A stretch of DNA of 64,000 bases from the NCBI RefSeq assembly GCF_019649055.1, contig NW_026570230.1, positions 930,001-994,000 on the forward strand. Direction: 5' to 3'. The position numbers and the translations under genes were made by a program. Below are positions 24,688-38,100 of the stretch, in pieces. The stretch comes from Paramacrobiotus metropolitanus (Eukaryota; Tardigrada; Eutardigrada; Parachela; Macrobiotidae). Every line of letters begins with the position of its first letter. Within the stretch, counting starts at the first letter, position 1. The notes under the pieces are model-generated. The model saw nothing but the letters and a program-made list of their open reading frames with translations, made no database searches and was not told the origin of the DNA.

Positions 24688-25236
24688 ATGGTAGACATGG
24701 TGCAGAAATATATTCCCGTGCTATTCTTCCACATTCTCTACTGTAAATTGCACTGTGCACGGGGAAATACTGTTAAGGAAATCATTTCTCCGCCGGCCAG
24801 CAATGCAAGTGTGCCCCTGCATATTATTACTGTGATTAACGGGAATAATAATATTTTTGGATACAACGCGATCGCTCCTGTATATGATGCGGCATTAGCA
24901 AATGCAAAAAAGACTTTTGGATTCAGTAATGTCACTTACACTATGGTATACAAACGGGGATCATTCCTTTGTTGGGAAGCAGGCGCGGAAATGTTAACCA
25001 CAAGTGCCCCGATATTCGAAAGCATTATGAAGCGACCAAACGATTTTACCGTCATGTTTGCCCCGGGTAATAAATAAATTCAACTCGCACAAAATGTAAT
25101 GAAATGTGAATTATTTTTTGTTGTGTTGTGAGTAGACATATATAGATGAAAATGGTAACAATAAAACTGGTTTAGTGTTATTTTTGTGCATTGGAAGTAA
25201 ATACGCTAATTATTGCCCAAAAAGCATAAGGTTATG

Positions 25237-25256
25237 CTGCCGTGTTAACACGGCAG
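25237..25256. repeat. Perfect 20-base palindrome in an intron
   Basis: CTGCCGTGTTAACACGGCAG is its own reverse complement. It lies in the first intron of guanylate cyclase A and would form a GC-rich hairpin. Confidence 0.7.
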
Positions 25257-28200
25257 TAATATCATCTTTCTGTCACTCAATGTTTACCTTACCGTTGCTC
25301 CTTCCTACCTTGTATTCGTATTTTTCGTAATATGTACTTCGTATTCTTTATAATGTTAGCTGAACTTGCAGGCTGCAGTCTGGAAATCATCTCTTTGGGA
25401 GACTTTGTCAGAGGTAAACCAACATATTATGATATTTGAAAATTTTTGTCCTAAAGTCAAATTAATCGACGGAGGTTCTAGGTTCTTGGCATAGCAATTT
25501 CGTACAGTATTCAAATTTTACATCCAAATGACATTGCCTATAATTAAGTAAAAGCTCACTGCATGTAGATTCTAATTACATAGCTAACAAATTAACTGCC
25601 TGATTGAATTCCATCGCATATCGACATAAGCAGACTAAATTTTGCAATTTTGCAGAATGGGATATACCATTGTTTTCTGCGTAAGTTTCCTGCCGGCTTC
25701 CCTTTCCGATCGCAAAACAGCTAAGCGTATACCCATAATCATGTTAACTGCGTGTGCTCTTTATTTCCTATTTTTTTCAGTTTTTTTATTTACATCGGTC
25801 CACTAGAGACTCTTGTCGATTTTTGTAGTCTTTGTGTACATGTTTCTTTAATTATAAAGATAACGGAAGGGTGCAACGTTATAATTTCTAAGCGGCTTCT
25901 AATTAGTAAACGTCATCATGACCTTCAGACCTTGTAATGTTGCTCGGATTAATTTTGTCTGATCCCCGGTCACAGGTGTATACTACCGGATTGTTCAACG
26001 CGTTTTAAGCCGGGCGTACTTGTACTTACCATTAGTGATGTCTTCCTGTTCGCAGAATTGCTAGCGACCGGCTATTAGCGAATAAAAAGCGGTATCCGAC
26101 GGTTCTGACATTTGCCGCCGTTGATCACAATACGGTGTCGCAATCGGTGCAGCTCCTTTTGGAGAAGTACAAATGGCGAACTCTGACCTTTTTCTGTGAT
26201 TCCCTTACCCAATATCCGGCGCTGCAGACATACTATACTATGTCGTGCAGTAATATGCGACGGAATCTCGAAGCGTATTTACCTGTCCAGTACGTCATTT
26301 CTCAGCTGGATTTTGACTCTAAGAGCTTCCAGGATTATGGTTACCTTTTACGACGGATGCAGTCAAGCAGTCGAGGTATGCGCACATCACGTAAACTGTC
26401 TTTTTTCATGATTTCTGCATACACCGTAAATGATGGAAATTAAAACAAACCGGAGCCCAAATGCCTAACTCGCCGCAAAAACTATGCAATTTTAGGTTAT
26501 CAGGGGCAAAAAGAACGATCGTAAAAAGTGATTGAGAAAATTTTAATCAAATTTCATTGCAGTTGCTGTTCTTTTCACTCATCCAAAAATACTGCGACAA
26601 ATCATGGTAAGGCTTACCCATGCAAGATTATAATAATTGTTATACCTCGTAAAAAGGCAATTGCATGCTGACCCATGGTAGTTTATAAACGTTTATCGTG
26701 TCTTTGATTACGTATATACGCACTCGATGAATTTATGATTATGACAAAGTTACGATTACTGCATTCTGTTCAACTGCGTATCTTTTGACGAACATTGTTT
26801 TTTTAATTTTTTTAATTCGTTTTAATGGCTGTTTTGACGTTAAGTATTTGTAGGCCGCTGCGATATGCATTAATTCTACGTTTTTAGATAACTGCCAAGA
26901 AGCTGAATATGACCAATGGAGATTATGTTAGTACCATCGTTGGCATTGTCAACGAAAGTAATCCCAATCTTAGCTAGTGGTTTGGCTTTCTAATAGTTAT
27001 ACAGCTAAAACTTAGTGTAGCAGATAGAATTTATTTGAGAATTTATATACTTCATAGACATGCAGGAGAAATGATTATTTTTGCAGGAACCAGTCTATGT
27101 TTTGCGATTTGATATCAGGCTGTATCGTTGTGCTGGTAGACGGGAGTGCTTTGAACTGCTCCTTACTTTGCATCAATGTTAAAGATTAGGTTTTATACTG
27201 AATGATAAAACAGCAACTTCTCCGTCGTTCCTCCTAAAAATTAAGGAGAATCCCGTGCAAACTTATTTCATAGAATATGTCATTGTATTTTTTGTTACAG
27301 ATATACCTATCGTCTCAACCTACGCAAGTGCCGACACTCGGAACCGTTGAGTGGAAGCTTCTTGATGATCACGATAATGTACGGAAGGAGTTCATGCAAA
27401 ATTTCCCATAGACCTCGAGCAACTTTGATGTTAATTCCACTGACAAAAACTGACTAATTTAGCTTAATTTTTCAATATAGTGTAAAATGTCCTAATATAT
27501 ATATATATGATGTAGGCGAAAATAGAACACGACGTCGTTTGCAAATAGTCTTACAGCATACATTTCTATGTATTGTTAGTATCATTTGATTTCATAAAAT
27601 TGTAAGCACGTGTGCATTCGCATTTGGTGGTGGATTACTGCAGGCTGCTTTTGAGGCCTTTCAATCCCTCATATACTTCAACAATGTCAATCCGAATTGG
27701 AAAAACATGCAAGATATTCTTGGGATGAGCGAGCGGATATCGGAGACCTTTTACAACACCACAATACCGAAATCCGACGTGGTAAAACACCAGATATCGT
27801 CTTCTGCTATCCTGGATATGCACAACAATAAGCTTGTTTTTAGGAAAATGATATGGCTGTTGCGGCATACGAATCCTTCTCTGCTTTCGCGCAGGTAGTT
27901 TAACTGACCTCCTCCATTTTTAATATACTGTGTTTTGTTAGGGCGCGTACAATTACACCAGTGTGACCGGAATTAAAAATTTTGACAACAGATTTGGAAT
28001 GATGTTGCAACGCGGAGAGGTCAAAAACTAACCGGAAGCGCGTTTGCACGTGAGTTGTGGAATCGGACATTTGTCTTCCCATCCAGATCGATGTACATCT
28101 CTGAGAACGGAATGCGGAGAACGGATGTGACCTTTAGTAAACTGAACAAGACGTCCGAGTTGTTTGAGGTGCCTATATGCCTTATACGTAATAGTACAAA

Positions 28201-31200
28201 AGGACATTTGCACCAACTGGAATTTATTTGATTAATTAGCTATAGCCGCGTAGCGATCATTATACTACGAGTACTTACTTGAAGAGTCTTCCGGGTTGTG
28301 CAGATGTATTTCGGTTGCATTACACCATAATTCATTATGTTTTGTGATTAATTGGACTTGTTTATAAAATTATTGGATTTATGAAATTCTAGGTCGCTTG
28401 GCAGTTTGACGCGATTTCATCTACGTTAAACGAAATAACACCGGCTCTGGCTGAATCCTGGTACGGTAACAACGGTGCCCCTGTGGATGTGCCACGATGT
28501 GGTTTTCACCAAGATCTCTGTCCAGAAGCTTTGAGTGGTAATTCACTGTCTGTTAAAACATACGGTAAATGTAAAAATGTATTTTAGGATCATAATAATA
28601 ATAGTCTTAACGACTATCTGCCATTTAAGCAAAACCATTACTTAGGATTTTATTCGTATAAAGGCCAAATTTAACAGCACGTGGCTTATTTTACGTGTAT
28701 AATGGATCATGATTAGACGGTTTAATGACGCTTGAATATGAACACATTTAAGAAAACAAAGCAAAAATTCAGCATCATCTGAAATTGTAGGTAACCATGC
28801 AATAACAGGAGTGACGATTGGCGTATCGTGTTGTGTCATAATATTGGCGATCGGTCTGTTCATTGTCTGGAAACGCCGTTTCCGGCATGACGACAAACGT
28901 TTATGGTGGTGTTTGGAAGAATCGTTGCTCCAGACGAAAGAATCCCTGAAAACTAGTAACCGGTCTTCAAGTTGCCTGATTGTTAGCAGAAGCACTGATG
29001 TTACTGTGCGGCACGAGCAAAAACTGCAGCTGTTTGGTCAGTATGATCAAGCGGTGTGGGCAGAAGCAATTGCACCTTATTATGTATCACCGGAAGAGAT
29101 CACCCGCCAGAAATATCTACGGGAAACGCTTAATGTGGTTAGTGCGTGCCGCACACCAAATCAGCAATATTGCATGTATTGTAATTACGTAATTTAGCCT
29201 CATTATAATTTCGCTCTGTTTTTCGCAGTTGAAAGATATGAATCACAACAATATCGGGAGATTTTTTGGAGTGCTACCAGCCGCCAGTCTGACCACTTTA
29301 ATATTCGAATTCGGAAGTCGCGGTACTCTTTTGCGCTTTTGCAGAATGATCGGCTGCTGCTTGATCGTGAAATTCAAGCTGCCATCATATGGGAAATAAT
29401 AGATGTGCGTGATCAAAATTAATTAAAATATTTCGGCAAAAAACAGACCTTTGATGTGAAAGCTTTTCCTTGACTATATATACACCACTTACACAAAAGA
29501 CGTTTATGCAGTCGAAAGTATTTTTTATAAAATAAATATTTTTAGCAAGGATAAAGTCCAGTTATTCTTTAATATAAAGTCAAAAAATCTAACAATGAAC
29601 TGAATCCGGAATTTTCAAAGAATTCAAAATATTGGTGTAAGTTGCAACTGTCCCCAAAGTTTTTTTTTATGCCGCAGGGTTTGAAATTCATCCATTTATC
29701 CACCCTACGATTTCATGGATTGATGTCAAGCCTGACTGTCACGGTCAATCAACGTTTTCGTCCTTTGTTGATCAACCATGTGGTAACCCGGTTCAGGAAA
29801 GCACTGCACAACAACACCTTTCCCGAATGCTTACCACCTGATCCAGCCATATTGTGGGCTGCACCGGAAATGATCCAGCAGCAAACCCATGTCGCCTGCA
29901 TTGGTTCAAAAGAAGGGGATATCTTTAGCATGTGCATCATACTGTATGAGATGATGTCACCGAAATCGGTGCCCTTTCTGCTTAAAATTACGGAATTATC
30001 TATGCCGCTATTTAATGACGGTACGAAACTAATGTACTCATATATTTGTAGGTCACACATGAATGAATACCGGCCCTATATTTAGTTTACACAGATGCCT
30101 TGTAGTATGCGACGATTAAAATTAATAGCGCCCAAGTCATTAGGAAATGAATGACCATTGTTATGCATTCTGCTCATTCAGAAGGCTGGAAATTTCTGAA
30201 AGATATATGCATGAAAAGGACATTTCAACCTCCATCAGATGAACTTCCGGAAGGCTTGCAGAAGATTATCCAGTACGGCATCGCTGCCGATCCACTGAAA
30301 CGCCCTCTTATGGCACAATTTACGGCGATTATAGCGCGGCACATTCCACGCCGGAAGCTGATGGACACTATCTTGTCCCGGCTGGAGAATTACTCCATCG
30401 AGCTGGAAATCACAGTTACCCAAAGAACCACCGAATTAATATCCGAACAACGCAAAGTTGACCAACTGCTCCGGGAATTAATTCCACCGTAAGTTCTATA
30501 CAGCGAACTGCAGAATATGATTAGGTACCGGCATCGTACGCTTCATTGTGCAAGTCTACATATACCCATTATACTGAACTTATATTTTTGTGCAAAGAAT
30601 GTACTGTTATATTATGATTTTACTGCGTTTGCTTAGGTCGCTAATACACAGTCTTCGGAACAAAATTCCTATCCATCCAGAAACATTTGATTCTGTGACA
30701 ATATCCTTCAGCGACATTCCGCAGTTCGATGCCATTTGCTCACGGTCCACCCCACTGGAATGCGTACAGTTGTTGAACACAGTGCACAACACGTTTGATA
30801 CGATCCTTTCCCGCTTTAATGTGTATAAAGTGGAGACCGTAAATGATTCTTACATGGTAACTTTATACTTCTGCACACAATGCGAAATTCATTGCGCACA
30901 ACGTTGTCGGTAAAAGCAGATTTTTGAGCCGGTTAGGTAAGACTAATTAATACTGCAATCTGCATTTAATTTTTTCAGCTAGTAAGCGGGTTGCCGGTTC
31001 GCTGGGAAACTGTTCATGCTGCAGAAATAGCGAAAATGGCTTTGGCTATGCGACAAGCAACACAGATGCTCCCTGTACCATCGGCATCATCCGACCGAAA
31101 ACGTCTTTTAATTCGAACAGGCATAAATTCTGGTATAAGACCTTGACCGAAATATGTACCCATTTTAAATTAATCAAGAAAGCAACATCTTGCAAGCGTG

Positions 31201-32439
31201 TGCTGATAGGGGGTTGTGTCGCTGGCGTTGTTGGGTCACGGATGCCTCGATACTGTTTGTAAGTTACTGTTGGTTCCTCTATGTACTGTTTGTAAGTTAT
31301 TGTTTTTCTGGCTTACTGTTGATTCCCGTCAAATTAAATTTTGCTTAGGTTAAAACTCTGATACAACGGATGATACAACATTTTTATACCAGATTATTTA
31401 AAGGCTTTTCGTAGGTTTGGAGATACCGTTAATACAGCCAGCAGAATGGAAACCACAAGCGAAGGTACAAGCTAATTGGTTGCATGAATGGATGAGTGAT
31501 TTGGTTGAACTTGTATTTGGTACCAGACCGATGCTATTACGAAAAATTCACCCATCGTAATTCCTAAGAGAAAGAGAGAGTAACGTTAGAGTTAAATTTT
31601 TGGGGAAGCGAGTAACGCTTCAAAGTTGCGTTATACTTCGATAACTCGAAGATTACTCCCGTTAAGGAAAATTGTAAATAATAACTGCACAGGTCTGATT
31701 AGTGTATACGTTACCGGAAGTCTTGTGAATAATTAAGAAACCAATTTAGGAAGAGCTGTTGAAAGTGATGCAAAATGTGGCTATTTTAGAAGACAAAATC
31801 CAAATGTCCGAGAGCACCAAAATTTTATTGGATAAAATAAGCGGATTTGTGGTCGAACCCCGTGGAACAATTGATGTAAAAGTAAGTTGCGTACAACATT
31901 TTTAAATGTTACGTTTCGCAGGGAGAACAACCATAAAAATTGAAGAAGCTCATGTCAGTTTGGGTTAAAGATATATTGCCAAAGAAAACAAATTGCTAGT
32001 ACACACAGAGTAGAGTGTCTTGGAATGCTGCTGAATATAATATACAGCGCAGCGTATATGCGTATAATTTTTCACTGCTAATTGTTATTGTTAACGTTAA
32101 TTTCAAAGTTAAAAGATTTAGAAAATACAGGCAAAATGAATCTTCAAAATATGGTATTTGTCTTGCCCAAAATGTTTTATATATTGCAACTATGCCATAG
32201 TAAATGTAATTATTTTTCTTCTCTGTAAGCAGTTTAACTGGTGAACACAAACTATGCACAAACTAAAAATAAACCATCCAGCTCATGCTGCTTTTCAACA
32301 GTTCCCAAGACACAAGCAGCATTACCGCGCTGATTTCAATACTAAAACGTTGTAGCAGAAAATACTTTGCGCGAATTTCACCAGTCTGCTCTCTGATGCG
32401 CCTGGCCAGCTCATTAAATCCATGGTGAGAGGACCGCCG

Positions 32440-32506
32440 CTTAAATAAATTATAATAATATAATTTATTTAAGCTGTCGGTATAATTATAATAAAATTAT
32501 ACCGAC
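32440..32506. repeat. Two adjacent hairpins in the last intron of guanylate cyclase A
   Basis: 32440-32473 is a near-perfect inverted repeat (CTTAAATAAATTAT / ATAATTTATTTAAG). Two bases later 32476-32506 has 12-base arms (GTCGGTATAATT / AATTATACCGAC) around a short loop. Together they form a double stem-loop just before the last exon. Confidence 0.75.
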
Positions 32507-32702
32507 TGAAATCCATTAAATTTCTTAAAAGCAAAACTACCAACGTTGTGTATATATTTGCGGTTTGTACATAACGGTTTCTTCAACTGCGATTTAAAAG
32601 CTCACTTTCCTATCAGTCGTAATTGTTCTGTATTTTCAGGGAAAAGGCTCCATGGAGACATTTTGGCTAGTTGACTGCACCAAAGCCTCTAGAGTCAGTT
32701 AG

Positions 32703-34059
32703 CTACAAGCCCTTTTATTGCCCATATTTTGTATTTCCTAGCGCAATTGCACAAATCCTTTCATAATGCCTTTTCGAATGCTGTATGTTTATGCCGGACT
32801 AATGACGGCTCTGCTGATGCTTAGAAATGGTTTTGTTAATAAGTGACCTTTTTGTTATCTCGAGTCATTTCATAGCAATATCATGTGCAGTATGACCATT
32901 ATAATCTGAATGGAGAAAGGTTAATTGTCTTAAAATTTACATCAGTAGGACAATACCATATTATGCAGTTCTGTATTCTCTAATGTGCGCGGAATCGTAT
33001 TTTCCTGAGGTTACGACAACGTACGAGGTGTATTACAGCACATGCTACCGAACTGAACGAATGCCTAAAACGCATGTTCCGCGTTCCGCCGGAATTCGCC
33101 GTAAGAGTGTGCCAAAATTATACAAATCATCTTTCATATGTCGTCACGATATAGGAGAAAACACAGGTTTTAATAATTATTAAAATGGCTCCCGTGATTT
33201 GAATTACAAGAACCTATGGTCACGATTTCACGATCAGTCTGTTCGGCTCTCCCCACGGAACAAATTTACATAGTGTACGAGCGATGTAGTGTACGAGCGT
33301 ACAAAATTTTTTTTCGTTTAGTAGCTAACAAAATTTGTAGTTTCACGAATCCAAAACCATTGCTGTACGACAACCGGTTCATGAACAGCAAACAAAAAAC
33401 TGAGACCGCCATTCTGTTGGGCCACCCGGTAGTATTTAAATGTAGCAGTGAAGTAGTACGTACTTTGCTAGGTTGCAGTAAGCAGTACGGTATGTAGTAG
33501 TACTAGATACTACTCGTAATACGATTGTGGCGACAAATTTTCAATTTTCTCTTTTTGCCTTCAGTTGTTTGTGCAGCAATACTCTACAGCGCTTAAAAGT
33601 TGTACCGCTTATACTGTACAGTGGCGTATCAAGTACGCCTATAAACAAGATACTTGAATACGGTAAATCTTCACGACGCAACTGGTGACGGAATTCGCCA
33701 ATAGGGCTCCGTTTGCTGACTGACCTGTGCCCCTCGGCATTATGCAATTGTTTTGTGTTGTTATAATTGTCGCGACATTAAACACCACGCCTTAACTGCT
33801 CGATCGGCATATTTTTACCAAAGATCAATTTGTCAATAGAAATATTTCTAAAATATGTCGATACTACAGCTATATAGGTTCTTTAGTACTCAGCACGTAA
33901 AGGTGTAGTCATTTGAGCTGTGTTTCTATATCGCGAAATTATTTTCCAGCGAAAAGCTAACCCAGAGCGGTTGGCAAGTCGAATGCTCTAATGGTAGAAT
34001 GTTCAGGACAGCTTGTATTTAATACTGTTTACTTTCGGATGCTATTGTGATCGTGGATA
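32703..34059. other. Intergenic between cyclase A and the spare first exon
   Basis: No recognisable gene. Short open frames at 32983-33183 and 33216-33497 lack known motifs. Low-complexity TAGTAGTACTAGATACTACT sequence lies near 33490-33520. Confidence 0.4.
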
Positions 34060-34429
34060 ATGCATTTAGTTTTGATCAGTGACTTCCGTAAAAGGAAGAC
34101 ATCGTTGCTGGTAACAATATTACGGATGATTGTAATAAGTGAAATTTCAATGCAGCCGGTTTACTCAGTAAAACTGCATTTGGTGATGGTTCTCAACGGC
34201 GACAATCCTTTTTTCGGATATTATGCAATCGCTCCGTTATATGACATTGCTTTGACAAAGGTCAACCGTGTCTATCGGCATATATTGGAAGATGCCACTC
34301 GAACAACAATACACAACCCGGGAATGTTCGGTTGCCCCGACGGAGCAGCGAAAATGCTGATCCTATCACAAAGAATTTATCGTGCCATTCAACAAACACC
34401 CGACCGTTTTCCCGTATTATTTTTTCCAG
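34060..34429 (+). CDS. Spare first exon of a receptor guanylate cyclase
   Basis: The frame from ATG 34060 reads a hydrophobic start (TSLLVTILRMIVIS), then LHLVMVLNGDNPFFGYYAIA and the conserved HNPGMFGCPDGAAKML block, and ends FFPG at a GT donor in phase 1. Length (370 bases) and phase equal those of the first exon of cyclase C. No matching second exon lies between it and the first exon of cyclase B at 35200. It could splice to the cyclase B exon at 35741, skipping 35200-35548, and so give an alternative N terminus; or it is the relic of a deleted cyclase gene. The frame is intact, which favours use. Confidence 0.65.
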
Positions 34430-35199
34430 GTACGAAAGCAAACAGAGTACATACTTTATAGCCTCTGCAAACTCTTCTATTAAATGTAGCCTGATCTGGA
34501 AACTACGCTATTTGTGTACGGACCTGTAACAGTGAGCGCCATTCGTAGGTCATAACTACGTTACAACGAGAAAACTGCACAGTCACAAATGATTTACGTC
34601 ACTTTGTCGTATGTTTTTTTAATTTTTATCACCCACAAAACCTTCTGCCATACGACAACAAATGCCTATGTAGTATATAGTCATACTATATACTTCATCG
34701 TTTGCAAAATTAAATGTGTTGACGCATTTGTGGATTTTGTAATTTGAGTCTTGAGAGCGATAAACAGCGTTGAAATAAAATAACAATTAACTGAAGAGAA
34801 GTACACTGCATTTGTATAAATATCTGTGTCAACTTAACAGAAGAAGATAGTCCGCCGCGGAAGCGGAAACAACCGGCGTGCGTATATCCTGCCTTGAGTG
34901 TCCTTCGATGCTTTTCGCGTACTGAATATAAAAGGCACATCTGTGCATGTTGTTAATTATGCACGTTACCAGGTCATTAGCAGGATTGGTACTCAGGAAA
35001 CTTATTTCAGTACTTCTTGCATATTGTACGCACATGCACCAAGCACGATATATCAGGGCGTAGCAGAACTATCCGCCTGTCGCTGAAATTATTACAAGTA
35101 TTACTTAACAAGATATTCCCGTTTACGACTGTACGAAGAAAAAGCACACCTTTCTTGTACAAACAAATTTACCAGGGGGATGATACGCCTCATGATAAA

Positions 35200-38100
35200 A
35201 TGTGTAAACTGCAGAATTATGTGTATTTTGCGCATCTGCTGTCTTTGGGGATCGGTGTTGTCTCGGGTAATGGGATATTCCGTTTGCATCTGATAACGGT
35301 TTTGAATGGGGACAACAGGCTGTTTGGGTATTATGCCGTTGGTCCGTTGTATGATGTTGCATTTCGTCAAATTATCACTGATTATCCTTATGTGTTTTCT
35401 CATGTACATGTCGTACATACTAATGCTATTCACGAGCCCGGAATGTTTAATTGCCCAGAAGGAGCTGCAAACATTTTAACAACGACGGAGAAAATATATG
35501 CTGTGATCCAACAGTATCCACATTATTTCACAGTTATATTTTTCCCTGGTATAGACCCTCTGGTTTGCGTAAATCATTTAATTTTAGTTTTTAAAGATGG
35601 TATTGATTGTGTACGGAACTGTATTTGTGACTGACCGCAAGTTTTGTAGGATTTTCGCAAAAATTCGCAACAATTTCACCAAATGCAGCATTTGTATTGC
35701 TTTTATTGATGGAGACTTAATTTGTATCGTTTTTTTGCAGGATGCAGTTTAGAAGTACTTGCTTTGGGCGATTTTGCACGAGGTTAGCGACAAAATGGAA
35801 AAATCAACCACTTTTTTTGCTTCACGTTGGCCGCTAAATGACTGTTTTCAACTGGGGTGTTTTCGTACCAGTCGTTGCATTTTGTGCGTGATTTTGGTAC
35901 TATACAAATCATTTGATCACATCGATTTATGTTATTTATTGAATGGTAGTACACTTTCTGATTGGCATGAAGATCAGTGTGTTCTGAATTATGAAAAATT
36001 AGACACTTTGTTCTGTCTCACGTTTAGCACGAAGAAATTTACGACAGTGCTACGTTTTGTTGGTTTATAGAGTGGGACGTGACGTTAATCGCAGCGTAAG
36101 TACGAGTACCTTGTTCTAATGTAACATAAGCGGGATCATTATACAGCTTTAATTTTTTGTGACTAATGAGTGACTGTTTCCGAAGCTTTTTTTTTAATTG
36201 AATGCTGTTGTTTAGCTCTATACTTCTATGTGAAAAATTCTTTTGTCACAGATTAGCCGGTGATCAGGCATTGGCTAATAAGCAGCGTTATCCGACAGTG
36301 GTGACCTTCCCCGCACCCGATCATGTGACAATGCCTGCCGGATTTGAGCTGTTTGCAGAGACATACAAATGGCGGACCATTACGTTCCTCTGCGATGGAT
36401 TATCCCAGTTCCAAGCCATGAGCACTTTCTACTTCATATCCTGTAGCAACATTAAAAGGAAATTAGAAGCCTCCACCCGAGTACAGTATCAGATCAACAA
36501 ACTCGAGTTTGACTCAAAGTTTAACCAAGACTACGAAACGCTGCTGAGACTCATGCAACCCCAGAGTCGAGGTATTATGCAATATCATGACACGTAAACA
36601 GTTCGATATTTGTCACGCTTCTTTTATTAAATGTAGTGGCCATAATATTCAGCCATCCTAGAATTGTCCGGGATATAATGGTAAGTAATCAACTGCGTAA
36701 GTTTATTATGCCCAAAAATTTTGCAAGTTATACAATCATGAATCATCTGCCGTGTTTACCTACCATGTTGTCCATAAAGGTCACTGCACATCGTCTTAAC
36801 ATGACAAACGGCGATTATGTACGGTGAAAAATATTTTCCTTTACTGTTCATGTTGCTGGTTATAAACAAATGTATCTTGTTTATAGATTTTTCTTACGTC
36901 GCAAACCACGCGTGTGCCCCAGATGACCGATATGAACTGGCAATTTTTCGATGGCAGTGACGAGGTAACTGATTTCTTCCAGGATTTCGGCCACTGTTTG
37001 TACGTATTGGATTTTGAATATCTGTACGTTTATCGAACCTGTTTTGTCAGGCGGCATTTGACGGATTCAGGTCATTGATTTCCTTTGTAAATCCTAACCC
37101 AAACTGGGATCGCATTCAAGACGTGCTGGATGAAGCAAAAAACATTTCTCTAATTCGTTATAACCGCACTGTTACTCGTGACGATCAGGTACATGCAAAC
37201 CCCAAGTTTATGATTGTACTACTGTGTTTTCCGATTCCAGCATTCATGTTATAAACATTTCAAATCCAAATTCGTAGTAATTTTACGTTCTCTTTGCAGT
37301 TGAATGACATATCAATTTCCGCGTACGAATCCGTGATAGGATTTGCCCAAGTGTGTATTTGTGGCCTAACGCATGCAGAACAAAATTAGGATTTGATTAA
37401 AACCATTTCTGTACAGGTTTTAAATGATACTTTATCAGAAGTACCCAATATGACCGGCACACAATTTGCACGGAAATTCTGGGACCGGTCTTTTGATTTC
37501 CCGTCCCGCAGTTTCCATATCGGACGTAATGGTATGCGCGTTAATGATGTGGTTTTCTCCCGGCTGAACACCACATCCGGCATTGTCGAAGTTAGTAAAC
37601 CGCTTAAACAGAAGCGCACGGAAATCGGCTACCACTCGTACATAAAAATTAAACGTTTTGACTAATTACAGTTTTGCTGTGCAGGACACGTGGCGATATT
37701 ATGCCGTTCCCAAGACATTAGAAAAATTAAATCCGGAGCTGGCAGACGCTTGGCGTGACAAGCGCGGCCCTCCACCAGATGTGCCGAAATGTGGATACCG
37801 CAGTGACCTTTGTGCTGTTAGCAATCGTAAGACGATAATATATTGATGCCTTTTTGAGGCATGATGTAGATTTGATGTAGATTTGTTATGATCATGTTTG
37901 CTGATCCGCAAAAAGTGATAAAATACAGCTTTGTGCCAATACGATAGCAAAAATAAGCTTATAAATAATTTTTGCTTCGTAGTCTCCCAAGGCATCACTA
38001 TTGCAGTCAGCTGCGCGGTACCAGTGCTTGTGGCGATTGGGTTGGCCCTTATAGCTTATTGGTAATAGTAATGATGTCTGCGTAAAAAAAACGCGGACAA

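Larger units (their letters stand above)
24688..32702 (+). pseudogene. Receptor guanylate cyclase A, one frameshift in the kinase-homology domain
   Basis: Twenty-one exons: 24688-25066, 25372-25413, 25656-25680, 26056-26375, 26563-26606, 26888-26926, 27301-27378, 27644-27781, 27844-27894, 27992-28168, 28393-28537, 28809-29137, 29229-29404, 29678-30020, 30185-30488, 30637-30856, 30979-31132, 31210-31258, 31415-31464, 31790-31881, 32640-32702. The family converts GTP to cGMP on binding an extracellular ligand. Order: signal peptide, ANF-receptor-like ectodomain (VINGNNNIFGYNAIAPVYD), membrane span (SCCVIILAIGLFIVW), pseudokinase, dimerisation coil, cyclase. Cyclase residues are kept: Asp in FSDI, Glu in KVET, Asp in NDSY, RYCLFGD, NTASRM. 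Every exon phase agrees except 29229-29404, which is one base short compared with the other two copies; a T is missing in the T run near 29337-29340. It could be a pseudogene, a polymorphism or a sequence error. It is the most diverged copy and lacks one intron. Confidence 0.8.
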
